A stretch of 64,000 nt of DNA from Diadophis punctatus similis (GCA_023053685.1 JALIGW010000005.1:28756501-28820500); one strand, 5' to 3'; counted from the stretch's first letter, positions 12,445-22,504 are shown. Notes: a model not told the origin generated them from the letters alone. Numbers and translations: made by a program.

Positions 12445-12585
12445 TCTCACAGGATTGTTGTGGTGGGGGAAATGGAGGAGGCAGGAATATTAAGTATGTT
12501 CACCTTATAAAAGTTATTTTTTATAAAGTTATAAATAAAGTTATTGTTTACAAAAATAATAAAGGGGGGGATATAAATTTAAAAA
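12445..12585 (+). mobile_element. Sauria-type SINE 3' fragment
   Basis: CTCACAGGATTGTTGTGG, GGAGGAGGCAGGAATATTAA and AATAATAAAGG match the body and tail of squamate SINEs. The tRNA head is missing. Confidence 0.6.
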
Positions 12586-13429
12586 ACCATATACAGGTAT
12601 GGGAGCCTTTAGAATGAATCATATCTCATTATAGTGGAATATTGCTTTGTATGAAAAAAAAAATTACCACCTTCAAATTTGATGGAGAAACCTCTCTTAT
12701 GGAGCCTTCTATTTTATTAGTCTACTTTACTGAAATGTTGAACATCAACTTCCGTGAATTATGAAATCTAGCATAACAGAGCTGGTTTCACTGGATAGAG
12801 GAACTCTCTAAGGAAGGATAATGACTTGTTCAAAGATACCACTTAGCTTTTTGTGAATGAATTCAAACAGAAAGATCATGTATTCAGATCTAGTCTTGTA
12901 GCAAAACAGGTGTTACTTTTATGAACCTGTAAAGGGCTCCCTTTTTCAGAAGGCTCCATAAAGTCCACAAACAAATAGAGCTACTTAAAAGATGGAGCCC
13001 TCCACAGGCTGGTTCTGTAAGAAAGCTGATTCTGTATCACCCCGGTGCCTGTTTCAGAATCTGCAGAAAACAGAAAGGTAAGTTGGGTATTCCTGAGCCT
13101 TGGAGCAGGCTAAAACCTACAAGTCCTTGAGTGGGGAGGCAGCTGGAGGTTGCAAGCTTTGGATGGCCTGATCTGCCTTTGCTTGCTGGAGGTTGAAACT
13201 CTGGCTGGCCTTATTTCCCCTTCCTTGCTGGGTGGGTAGAAGCGGGAGGCTTGCAAGCTCCAGCCAATTTGCATCCGCTACAACTGGCCAGATCTCCCTT
13301 GAGTGGATGAATGGCTGCAGGGACGAGCGGGGTTGAGTGCTGCAGCATCCTTGTGGTCAGTGATAAGGGCAAAGGACTGGGGGTGCTGCATCTGCTGTAA
13401 CTTTGAAACTGGGTCATAAGAAACTTTTG
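12586..13429. other. Unique DNA leading into a transposon end
   Basis: No recognised gene. The moderately GC-rich block 13080-13429 may be the interior of the element whose end is annotated at 13430-13493. Confidence 0.35.
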
Positions 13430-13493
13430 GGGATTCTCTCGTAACTTTGAATGGTTGCTGAGCAACCAATCATAAGTTGAGGGCTACCTATAC
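13430..13493. mobile_element. Terminus of a TA-class palindromic element
   Basis: CGTAACTTTGAATGGTTGCT through AAGTTGAGGGCTACCTATA matches the right end of this family. The partner terminus is not obvious. Confidence 0.6.
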
Positions 13494-13654
13494 GTCTCTT
13501 GTTTCAATCTAATCATACCAAACTGAGGATGTGCTTTCTATACATTCATTTGTTCATGTCTATGCAAATGACACTGGAAGTCAAATGTCCTTAAAACTAG
13601 TGTCTAGGAGCTGGAAATAAACTCTACTACATACAGTGCTGATATGCAGAGCAA

Positions 13655-14093
13655 CAGACATGATTAGAGGAATGGAGGCTAAAACATATGAAGAATGGTT
13701 GCAGGAACTGGGTTTGTCTATTTTAGTAAAAAGAAGGACTAGGGATGACATGATAGCAGTGTTCCAATATTTGAGGGCCTGTCACAAAGAAGAGGGGATC
13801 AACCTATTTTCCAAAGCACCAGAAGGCAAGACAAGAAAGAATGGATGGAATCCAATCAAGGAGAAAAGCAACTTATAACTAAGGAGAAATTTCCTAATAA
13901 TGAGAACAATTAACCAGTGGAATGGCTTGCCTTCAGAAATTGTGGGTGCTCCATCACTGGAGGCTTTTAAGAAGAGACTGGACAGCCACTTGTCTGCAAT
14001 GAGATAGGCTCTCCTCCTTGTGCAGGGGGTTGCACTAGAAGACCTCCAAGGTCCCTTCCAACTCTGTTCTTCTGTTACTCTGTTATTCTGATA
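13655..14093 (+). mobile_element. CR1 LINE, 3' end (5'-truncated)
   Basis: The first part encodes the C-terminus of a CR1 reverse transcriptase, with readable blocks RTRDDMIAVFQYLRACHKEE and LFSKAPEGKTR. A TAA interrupts the frame at 13876-13878. A later frame gives the WNGLPSEIV-type block. CR1 3'UTR sequence follows (GACCTCCAAGGTCCCTTCCA) and the copy ends in a short imperfect tail (TCTGTTACTCTGTTATTCTG), the CR1 hallmark. A fossil copy, not a gene. Confidence 0.88.
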
Positions 14094-15304
14094 CACCATA
14101 AGAAGAGGAGGATATATTTAGGGTAAGAAAACAATACTGCTTTACAATTTAAAAAGGCTTAAGGCATAGTTAAACCAGCATTAAAACTGCAAAATACTGT
14201 CAACTTTCCAGTGGTTAAGTTCCTGTTTTCAATTTGTTTTAATACTTTTCTGTTTGATTTTAGGCACAAATCCCAACAAGAAATGAGCAAAAAGATAGTG
14301 TAGCTTCCCTTGTATTATTCTGATACAACTTAATATTTATTAAAGGTTAACTTTTATTTTAATAGAGTCGAGTAGAAGAGCAATTGCATATCACAGTAAT
14401 TCTCTTCCTTTATTTTTCGCTCTTTATTGTTCTTCTAGACCAATGGAACTAAAGAGATACAGCCTGGTTTAGATAATTTCCCACTGATCTGCCTCTTAAG
14501 ACAACAGATGTCAATTGTTCTCTCTACCCAGTTACTTAATGCTCATGAATGGTCTGATTAAGGTTTCCTGCTGGTAGATAAATGCCAAGGAAAAGCCTTG
14601 GCATTTGCTGAAAATAAATGAGGAAGAAAAGCTGAGACATCTATTATCAGAGTGGTAATAATGGAGAAGTCTATGAACATCACTCATGTAATTATACAAA
14701 ATGATGTATGTGAAGGACTAAATTAAAAAAGAAGCCAAGCTAACAATGATCCCTCTGTTTGTGTAAAAGCACCCTGAGATCTGAATTCCAGTGACCTAAA
14801 TAATTATTATCAGCATTCAGATAATGGAACAGGATATTTAATTCAGCTTCAACAGGTACCTCCTAACTGCATGTTGAGCTAGAAAACACACACAAATACA
14901 TATACTTAAATGGAAACTAAAAATGGTCCTATATGTGAAGTAATTTGGGTTCTGTGCTTAAGTACTATTTCATTCATGAGTCGGGAAGTTTTAAAAATTC
15001 CTTAGGGTTGCTCATTTGAAAATCTTTTGTAGAATTCACAAATCTGGGGCAACACAAATACCATCTAATCTCTAAACCAAGATTGGAGTAAAACTGAACA
15101 ATCTAATCATTCTTTTATCTCCCAATAAGAATGTGCTGATAAGTCAAAGTCGACATCAGGTCAGCATGACATGAATTTAGGTATTTGGGCCATATCATCA
15201 CAGTTTTGCTGATTCTGTTAATGCCAAAATTATGCATTGGTTGCCAACTACAGCAGTTCATAATCTGCATATTTGGAAATATGCTTCTCTTATAAACACT
15301 TAAA
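14094..15304. other. Unique DNA, conserved-element-like
   Basis: No repeat or reading frame recognised. The sequence 14380-14830 is rich in homeodomain-like cores (CAATTAT, TAATTA-like) and contains the 21-bp palindrome spanning 14583-14603 (TGCCAAGG...CCTTGGCA). This is suggestive of a conserved noncoding element only. Confidence 0.3.
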
Positions 15305-15379
15305 ACAGTGAAGGTGAAGGTTATTCTCCGAGCTTGTGGTTTGGTTTTCAAACGTTTCATTACCAGGCTAGGTAACATC
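15305..15379. repeat. Left arm (outer part) of a palindromic hammerhead-like repeat
   Basis: GAGCTTGTGGTTTGG to TAGGTAACATC is the inverse of 18963-19030. The arm is interrupted at 15379 by the LINE insertion and resumes at 18580. Read on the minus strand it carries GAAAC (15354-15358) after the GTTACC/GGTAAT stem. Confidence 0.8.
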
Positions 15380-15607
15380 GCTCAAGACCTATCCATACTA
15401 CAACGAATCCGCTCCCGTGAACTCCGAGCAGATCTCAAAAAACGTCAAGACCAAGGAAAAACTGACCTGTACATTGACTACGATGCTGGCTGCATCAAAA
15501 CTAAGACCCACAATCCACCATCCATCATTCAAACCATCATCACCCAAAACAATCCAAACTTCCAATCCACCTTCAACCAAAACCAACCCCCCATAAACCA
15601 AAACTAG
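15380..15607 (+). pseudogene. LINE ORF1 C-terminal remnant
   Basis: This frame gives RIRSRELRADLKKRQDQG followed by an N/Q/P-rich tail ending at a TAG (15605-15607). The basic RSRELRADLKKR stretch looks like the C-terminal end of an ORF1 nucleic-acid-binding protein of CR1/L2-type LINEs. The N-terminal part is lost by 5' truncation, and codons upstream of 15380 belong to the host repeat. The following ORF2 lies in the same frame with only the TAG between them. Confidence 0.65.
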
Positions 15608-15664
15608 GTATGCACGCCCCTTACTTCCTCAATATCAACCACTGCTAATCTTAAATGTAAACTA

Positions 15665-18427
15665 ATGAATTCAAGAAGCATCGTTAACAAAATACCTGAA
15701 CTCCTTCTCTTACTAAAAACTGCTAAATTTGACATTATATTTGTCTGTGAAACATGGCTAAACGCATCCCTCCCCGACTCCATTATCACAGTAAGAGACT
15801 ATCATGTTTACCGATCTGATCGCGAAACCCGTAGAGGAGGTGGAGTTGCAATCTTCTATAAGAAATCACTGAACCTAAAAAAAGTGCAAATTAAACATGA
15901 ACTCGATCTTCCAGAAACTATCATCTGCGAACTGACCTTAAATACCACACTTCGCTTCCTACTATGTTATAGAGCTCCTGATTACGACATGACACATGCG
16001 AACAAGCTAACCTCACTACTAACGTGGGCAGCCTCCTACCCACTTCCTCTTATATTTCTTGGTGACCTAAACCTACCTCATATAAACTGGACCCTAAACG
16101 AATGTACAACTGAACCCATACATTCAACCCTTTACAATGCTATTACCAATCTAGGGCTAGATCAACTAGTAACAGACAATACTAGACTCAGCAATTGTCT
16201 TGATCTCATCTTCTGCAACAACTTACACTCAATTTACGGACTACAAATAAAAGAACCCTTTTCCAACAGTGACCACAGCATGATTGACTTTTGTCTCAAT
16301 ATATGTCCTTACAGAAACCATCTCAATAATGGGAGAACCAATTACAACTTTAAAAAAGCCAACTATGATATCATAGAAGCCGACCTCTCATCTCTTGATT
16401 GGCATACACTATTCTCTGGCTGTAATACTGCCGAAGACTACTACAATATATTTTTGCTCGAAATCCAAAGAGTCATTAAATTACATGTACCACTAATAAT
16501 CACCAAAACCAAGAAAAATAAATTACCCATAAAAATAAGGAAGCTCCAATCCAAAAAAAGATCTCTTTGGCGAAAAAATAAAACAGGCCATGTTGCAAAC
16601 TTTAAAAGCCACTACAAAAATCTGTGTCACCAAATAAAGACTGAATGCACCAATTATCACATCAATCAAGAAGAAAACCTTCTACGTACGAAGTCCACAC
16701 GTGCCTTCTATAACTTCGTAAACAGCCAACTCAAAGACTCAAGATCCATCCCACCCCTTAAAGGACCGAATGGTAAAGACTATAACGATGAAACAGTTAA
16801 AGCCAACCTCTTTAACACATTCTTCGGCTCAGTCTTTGTAAACAGCAATGGCTCATGCCCAATATTTCCTAGTCGTACCATAATTAACTGCAACGATCTA
16901 ACACAAATCAATTTTACAGAAGATAACGATAGAAAGGCATTACGCAACCAAAAACCATCTCTATCTATTGGACCTGATGGATTATGTGCATACTTCTTAA
17001 AAAAGCTCTCCACAACCTTGGCTGAACCTCTAAGCATAATTTTTAAAAAATCCTTCAGAACTAGCTCCTTACCCAACTTATGGTCACTAGCCACGGTCGT
17101 CCCTATCTTCAAAAAAGGAGATCCAAGTAACATTGAAAATTACAGACCAATCTCTTTGGGCTGCGTCACCTGCAAAGTCATGGAATCAATCATAAACCAA
17201 TCCATTACGCTCCACTTAGAAACTAACAACCTACTCTCCAACAAACAATTTGGTTTCAGAAAAAAATTATCCTGTAATCTGCAACTCTTGCACTGCAAAA
17301 ACATATGGACCACTCAACTTGATCAGGGTAAAACAATAGATGCAATTTACATAGACTTTTGTAAAGCCTTTGATTCAGTTGTACACGACAAACTACTTCT
17401 GAAACTAAAATCCTATGGCATTTCTGGACCTCTACATGATTGGATAACTGCGTTCCTGTCTAACAGACAACAAGTGGTCAAAATAGGAAGTGCCATATCA
17501 AATCCTGCTCCTGTCAACAGTGGTGTCCCTCAAGGCAGTGTTCTAGGACCAACACTCTTCATACTCTACATAAACGATCTTTGTGATCATATTATAAGCA
17601 ACTGCGTTCTCTTTGCTGATGATGTTAAACTATTTAACACCACCAACAATGTTGCTACCCTTCAAAAAGACCTTGACCATGTAGCAGAATGGTCAAACAA
17701 CTGGCAACTTCAAATCTCAACCAACAAATGCTCTGTCTTACACATTGGCAAAAAAAATCAGAATACAAAATACAAACTTGGAGGAAACGAACTTGTAGAT
17801 GAGCCTCACTCTGTCAAAGACCTTGGAGTACTCATATCCAATGACCTAAGTGCTAGAGCCCATTGTAACAACATTGCCAAAAAGGCACTAAGAGTTGTTA
17901 ATCTAATCTTGCGTAGCTTCTTCTCTGGCAACATTACATTACTAACCAGAGCATACAAAACATTTGTTAGACCAATTCTGGAATACAGCTCACCTGTCTG
18001 GAACCCGCACTGCATATCAAACATAAATACAATCGAGAGAGTCCAGAAATATTTCACAAGAAGAGTCCTTCACTCCTCCGCTCACAACAAAATACCTTAT
18101 TCCACCAGACTTGAAATACTGGGATTAGACAATTTACAACTACATCGCCTCCGATCTGATCTAAATGTAGTTCATAAAATCATATACCAAAATGTCCTTC
18201 CTGTTAATGACTACTTCAGCTTCAACCGCAACAATACACGAGCACGTAATAGATTCAAACTAAATGTAAAGCGCTCCAAACTCGACTGCAGAAAATACGA
18301 CTTCAGCAACAGAGTGATCAATGCCTGGAATGCACTACCTGACTCTGTGGTTTCTTCCCCAAACCCCCAAAACTTTAACCTTAGACTGTCTACAGTCGAC
18401 CTCTCCTCGTTTCTAAGAGGTCTGTAA
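15665..18427 (+). CDS. LINE ORF2: endonuclease and reverse transcriptase (920 aa)
   Basis: This protein would copy the LINE RNA into DNA at a nicked genomic site. The N-terminal exonuclease-endonuclease-phosphatase domain (about residues 1-210) has the start NSRSIVNK, catalytic CETWLN (E29), RRGGGVAIF (57-64), GDLN (133-136) and SDHS (202-205). The reverse transcriptase has YRPISL (493-498), motif A YIDFCKAFD (562-570; D564), PQGSVLGP (622-629) and FADD (650-653). The C-terminal part ends RVINAWNALPDSVV, typical of CR1/L2-group LINEs. All key residues are present with no stop or frameshift. The ATG at 15665 lies unusually close to the endonuclease core, and the frame is open back to 15608 just after the ORF1 stop, so the real start may be upstream or non-ATG. 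It is a mobile-element gene, not a host gene. Confidence 0.93.
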   Translation: MNSRSIVNKIPELLLLLKTAKFDIIFVCETWLNASLPDSIITVRDYHVYRSDRETRRGGGVAIFYKKSLNLKKVQIKHELDLPETIICELTLNTTLRFLLCYRAPDYDMTHANKLTSLLTWAASYPLPLIFLGDLNLPHINWTLNECTTEPIHSTLYNAITNLGLDQLVTDNTRLSNCLDLIFCNNLHSIYGLQIKEPFSNSDHSMIDFCLNICPYRNHLNNGRTNYNFKKANYDIIEADLSSLDWHTLFSGCNTAEDYYNIFLLEIQRVIKLHVPLIITKTKKNKLPIKIRKLQSKKRSLWRKNKTGHVANFKSHYKNLCHQIKTECTNYHINQEENLLRTKSTRAFYNFVNSQLKDSRSIPPLKGPNGKDYNDETVKANLFNTFFGSVFVNSNGSCPIFPSRTIINCNDLTQINFTEDNDRKALRNQKPSLSIGPDGLCAYFLKKLSTTLAEPLSIIFKKSFRTSSLPNLWSLATVVPIFKKGDPSNIENYRPISLGCVTCKVMESIINQSITLHLETNNLLSNKQFGFRKKLSCNLQLLHCKNIWTTQLDQGKTIDAIYIDFCKAFDSVVHDKLLLKLKSYGISGPLHDWITAFLSNRQQVVKIGSAISNPAPVNSGVPQGSVLGPTLFILYINDLCDHIISNCVLFADDVKLFNTTNNVATLQKDLDHVAEWSNNWQLQISTNKCSVLHIGKKNQNTKYKLGGNELVDEPHSVKDLGVLISNDLSARAHCNNIAKKALRVVNLILRSFFSGNITLLTRAYKTFVRPILEYSSPVWNPHCISNINTIERVQKYFTRRVLHSSAHNKIPYSTRLEILGLDNLQLHRLRSDLNVVHKIIYQNVLPVNDYFSFNRNNTRARNRFKLNVKRSKLDCRKYDFSNRVINAWNALPDSVVSSPNPQNFNLRLSTVDLSSFLRGL

Positions 18428-18573
18428 GGGGCGTGCATAAGCGCACCAGCGTGCCTACCGTCCCTGTCCTACTGTCCAATTGTCCTCTTTTATCGTTACT
18501 TTTTACTTATGTTTATACAAATTACTACTATACATGTTTGACAAATAAATAAATAAAATAAAATAAATAAATA
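18428..18573 (+). other. LINE 3'UTR and A-rich tail
   Basis: GGGGCGTGCATAAGCGCAC through GTTTGACAAATAAATAAA. The same 3'UTR occurs in reverse at 36358-36543. The tail (18541-18573) is built of AAAT/AAAAT units. Confidence 0.85.
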
Positions 18574-18579
18574 AACATC

Positions 18580-19035
18580 TTCAGCGGAGTTTAAGGGATG
18601 TTAGTGTTCTTCGTGTGGTCAGTAAGTCTTCTGATGGGTAAAGTGTGTGTGTGTTAAGTGAGGGCCTTGTGATGGGTCAGGTGTGAGTCATCAGTGAGAG
18701 TCCTGTCTGGGTCTTGTGATGGAGAGATTACATCAGGTGAGGGTCACTGGGAGGTGAAGTGCTGGTTGGGTGGGCTTGCATGGGTTGGTTGAGGGTCAGT
18801 GCTGTCTCTGGTTGGCTGTGCAGTTGACTGGACTTGGCACAGCCACACCTAATCTATCACAAGACCCTCACTTGACACACTCATACCTAACCCATCACAA
18901 GACCTACTGACCACACGAAGACCTTGTAAACAGAAGAATATTGACACTGACCCTAATCTCCGCTGAAGATGTTACCTAGCCTGGTAATGAAATGTTCAGA
19001 AACCAACCCACAAGCTCAGAGAACAAACATTCATC
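18580..19035. repeat. Remainder of the palindromic hammerhead-like repeat
   Basis: The left arm resumes at TTCAGCGGAG (18580) and runs to about 18800. The inverted right arm (about 18830-19035) ends ...CTGAAGATGTTACCTAGCC. On the + strand CTGAAGA (18963-18969), stem GTTACC/GGTAAT (18971-18976 with 18983-18988) and GAAAT (18989-18993) form a hammerhead-like core. Shared phrases such as TTCGTGTGGTCAGTA and TTGTGATGGGT confirm the two arms are inverted copies. Confidence 0.75.
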
Positions 19036-19668
19036 CCCATCCTACACCCGAGCTACAGCTAATCGCCACTATTGCAAACTTAAAACTATTTCTCCAGATA
19101 GAAACATTTTTGTCTATAAGCGTCTCAAGAATGTTATTACCACTTATGTTAAAGTGTGATTTTAAGAATATATATTGGAGTGGGCAGATAATTTTCCTAC
19201 TTCCATGGAAAAAATGATGGTTTTGATATGGATATGTTGTTGAACTGGGGAAAAAAGACAGAAAAATAGGTATGTAATAAAGCAAGCATTTAGTAGTACA
19301 TTAATGTTTATTGAGGTTAATAAAATAAGCATTGCTTGCGAATGAACTCTTTTCTGTACTATCACAACCTCTTCAAGTGTCCTTTAACAAACACCTGTTA
19401 GATATAGAAGGAAGAGCCCCCTACTCCCCAACAGCTGATAGCACTCACAATGATACTTGTAGAAAAAGGGATTCATCACCATCCAATGTGGTGCTGAAGC
19501 TGTCGTCCTTTTTTTGACTGCCTTCTGCTTTTGTTCTCTAGCATTTTGTACCATCCTGGTAAAAGAAACAATGAACTGGGAATTCAGTTTGCAATCTTTA
19601 TTTCTCCTTGGTCCTCTAGCCTCTGTGCAAAGACCCAGAGGTACTGTGGGAAATCAAGAGGAGGAGTC
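19036..19668. other. Unique DNA, no gene recognised
   Basis: No repeat or coding exon recognised. Confidence 0.4.
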
Positions 19669-19882
19669 CTGGTGGCGCAGTGGTTAAAGTGCAGTATTGC
19701 AGGTAAACTCTGCCCACAGTCTGAAGTTCAATCTTGATGGGATTCAAGGTTGACTCAGCCTTCTAGCCTTCTGAGGACCCAGATTGTTGGGGGCAATATA
19801 CAAATAATGCTTACATTATAAATGCCCAGAGAGTGCTATAAAGTGCTACGGGGTGATATATAAGCCTAAATGCTATTGCTAT
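19669..19882 (+). mobile_element. tRNA-derived SINE
   Basis: TGGTGGCGCAGTGGTTA is a clear pol III A box and GAAGTTCAATCTTG a decayed B box. The body has GTTGACTCAGCCTTC and the 3' part GGTGATATATAAGCCTAAAT. Same family as 25834-26056 and 51161-51394. Confidence 0.85.
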
Positions 19883-20934
19883 GAGTGCAGTTGAGCCACA
19901 TGGCTGGTGCCTTCTGACGAATCAAAGCAGCTGCCATTCTGAAAAAGTCAACCTGCTAACATTTCTTAAATGCATAGATTAATAAAACAAGCCCAACAAT
20001 TACAACATTATTAAATCAGTTCTACTTTTATTCTATTTGCAAACAGTTATCATCTATCGTATAACTCGGTGCACAAAGAAAAATTCTCTGAATAGTTAGG
20101 AGAATTCAGAATTAATTTATATGGCTGGCTAATCATTTTCGACTTCATTAAATAGTCCAAGTCCTCCTAATACATTGTCTTTATCTTGATGCTAAATTTT
20201 AATTGCATGAAGTCTGCTCCCTTAGTAATTAACACATTGTACGTCCCCTCCTAATTCACAAACTAATTGTCATTTCCCAGAACTTAATATTATTTGCTAA
20301 TTCTGCAAATAACAGGTAAAGAATTTTACTGTCAAAACTCTAGAGAAAGTGACATTCTACAGGCACAGCAATGACAAAACAAGTTAATTTACTGTAAAGT
20401 CCTAAAAGATGAGGCTTTATAATTGCATATTTGTTACCTTCATTTAAAAAGGTAAATGGCTCTTCAGTTACATATTTGCCAATTTCTTACACATTAAAAA
20501 AGTGTTAACAAGCCAGTTTAAAATTAATTGAATAGGTCTAAGATCTTCAAAGAGATCCTAACATCATCAAACTCCTAATTGAAGATGAGAGTGAAAAAGA
20601 CATAAATAGGTTATTTAAGGAAAGAGAAATTGAGACAGTCATGTTAACTACAGCAGCGGAGTACATTATAAATGCTTTACAATACACAAAATGGTAAGTT
20701 TTTCTATGTTTTCTTCTTTTGGCTTTCCTGCTATAAATAAGATCGTAGAAATTTGTACTGTAATGTATGTTACATGTAAAACTCTATGTGTATATCCTCC
20801 CCTATATTCTTATTTAAGAGCCAGTGCTGCTTTAAGAAGCTGTTTGCTCTGCCCCTACTAGAAAGAATATCAGCTTTATTTACATTTAAAAAATATTTAT
20901 TGAGCCAAAAGTGCTTCCCCACCACCACCGCAAG
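19883..20934. other. Unique AT-rich DNA, conserved-element-like
   Basis: 19990-20560 has dense TTAATTGC, TAATTAAC, CTAATTGTC and TTTAATTGC homeodomain-type words with no repeat signature. It is a candidate conserved noncoding block, unproven. Confidence 0.3.
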
Positions 20935-21105
20935 GCAACTGGACTTCCTTTGTTTTTCCTTGAAGACATTTTGATTCTCATTCAAGAAGCTTCTTCAGTT
21001 CTGACTGAATGGTGGAGAATGGAAGGATTTATATTCCTTGCAGTCATCTGGTCAGCAGTTCCAAAAAAGATTCCACTCCCATTTGCACTATTCAGGTGAC
21101 CCTGA
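20935..21105 (-). repeat. Dispersed repeat with degenerate hammerhead-like core
   Basis: GCAACTGGACTTCC, CCTTGAAGACATTTTGATTC and CAAGAAGCTTCTTCAGTTC belong to a widely dispersed vertebrate repeat. Read in reverse it is ACTGAAGA, a stem around AGCTTCT...AGAATC, then AAAAT, a decayed CTGANGA-stem-GAAA core. Related copies: 33018-33150 and 36281-36610. Confidence 0.55.
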
Positions 21106-21311
21106 GAGCACACAGATAAACCTCCAAGTGGCCTCAATCATTCTCAGAAAGTGTGCCAACGATCATAAATCTTCACTTCACCTTTTTCTTCTTTTAGCAA
21201 AAAATTCTTAAAAGGACTTTTTTCTTCTTAAAAAAACCCCACTTCATCTTCATTTACAATTGTGGCGAGCTCCTAAGTTTGCTGTTTGTAGATATAGTGA
21301 TAGTAGTACAG

Positions 21312-21446
21312 CAGAGGTCTTCAAACTTGGCAACTTTAAGACTTGTGGACTTCAACTCCCAGAATTCTCCAGCCAGCATAGCTGGCTGGAGAATTCTGGG
21401 AGTTGAAGTCCACAAGTCTTAAAGTTGCCAAGTTTGGGGACTCCTG
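21312..21446. mobile_element. Hairpin MITE, 135 bp, near-perfect palindrome
   Basis: CAGAGGTCTTCAAACTTGG... pairs almost base for base with ...CCAAGTTTGGGGACTCCTG around a CAGCATAGCTGG centre. Flanking 8-mers TAGTACAG (21304-21311) and TAGTAGAG (21447-21454) match 7/8, as for hAT elements. Related copies lie at 42832-42956 and 42969-43118. Confidence 0.88.
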
Positions 21447-21454
21447 TAGTAGAG

Positions 21455-22231
21455 ACTAAAAAGCCCATACATAAAAGGAAACAATTTTGCAAAAGAATTA
21501 CTGGGACAGGTGTGGAAACGTCATAGCAGCAGGAAACGTGTGGTTTGAAGGGCTCATAATAAAGCATAATGTGTTTTGGAGCACATGGAACAGTTGAGAT
21601 TACTCAATACTGTCTGGGGTTACCATATGGAGTCTTGCATTCATCAACCCAGTGGTGTCCTTGGGCCCTGGATTCCACCTAATACCTGGAAGCTGTTTAG
21701 GAAATATTGGAAGAGGCAGCTGGCTTGGAGGTGGGGTTCATGCTATGGTCAAATGACTCTCTTATTGGTTTTATATTGCTGGTGTCATCCCACCTTGCGG
21801 AGAGAGAGAACTTGTTTGATTTCTCCATCCATATTACATCTGTTGATAGCTGTCCAGTGACCCTATTCAAGTTGATCCAGTCTCTGGAAGTGGGGAAAAT
21901 GCATCACAAGACTATGTGTAGGATTCCTATGGGGAATATTCTTGCTATTTGAGTTCACAAATATAGTTCACAAACGTAGAGTTGAACTCCAACTAGGTAG
22001 GTTCAGATGAGGTTCTTGAGGTACAGTCTTGTAGGGTTAGCTGAAATAGTTTTTCTCTGTGAAGGAAGTAAACAGAGTCTTCCAGTTTGTGATCTCGGTC
22101 ACATGTTTGTTAGATTCAGGTCCGTCTTAATTACAAATAAAAATGTAATTGAGAAAAGATTGGAATTTTTAGGAATGGTAATGTCCCATGAGGGAATGAG
22201 AATATATAGTTTCATGTCCGGAATTTTGTGT
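21455..22231. other. Unrecognised DNA
   Basis: Frames of about 95-100 codons occur, but none carries a motif I recognise. It may include decayed repeat. Confidence 0.3.
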
Positions 22232-22504
22232 TGGAGCATTCACAACTCCTGGAGCCAAGTTGTTCCACTGTTTAATTGTTCTAATTGTCAGGAAATTTCT
22301 CCTTAGTTGTAAGTTGCTTCTCTCCTTGATTAGTTTCCACCCATTGCTTCTTGTTCTACCCTCAGGTGCTTTGGAGAACAGTTTGACTTCCTCTTTTTTG
22401 TGGCAGCCCCTGAGATATTGGAACACTTCTCTCATGTCTCCCCTAGTTCTTTTTTTCATTAAACTAAAAATACCCAATTCAACAGAACTCATTTTTCAAG
22501 ACAG
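22232..22504 (-). mobile_element. CR1 LINE 3' fragment, minus strand
   Basis: On the minus strand it encodes the CR1 reverse-transcriptase C-terminus: RTRGDMREVFQYLRGCHKKE, KLFSKAPEGRTRSNGWK and TIKQWNNLAPGVV. Truncated at both ends and abutting an L1 fragment. Confidence 0.88.

Larger units (their letters stand above)
15380..18573 (+). mobile_element. CR1/L2/Rex1-group LINE with intact ORF2, 3.2 kb
   Basis: The element starts inside ORF1, carries a complete ORF2 (15665-18427), a 3'UTR beginning GGGGCGTGCATAAGCGCAC and an (AAAT)/(AAAAT)-type tail (18541-18573). AACATC flanks it on both sides (15374-15379 and 18574-18579), a short 6-bp target duplication. Related fragments lie at 36358-36543 (minus strand) and 48165-48424. 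Intact reading frame, visible tail and duplication all argue for a recent insertion. Clade assignment from motif style is approximate. Confidence 0.9.

Noticed and set aside
15665..18427. 920-codon frame as a host gene
   Set aside because: Endonuclease and RT motifs, LINE 3'UTR, tail and target duplication show it to be a LINE ORF2.
21576..21860. 94-codon W/C-rich frame
   Set aside because: An unusual composition, but no recognised motif and an overlapping frame of equal length. I could not support a gene.
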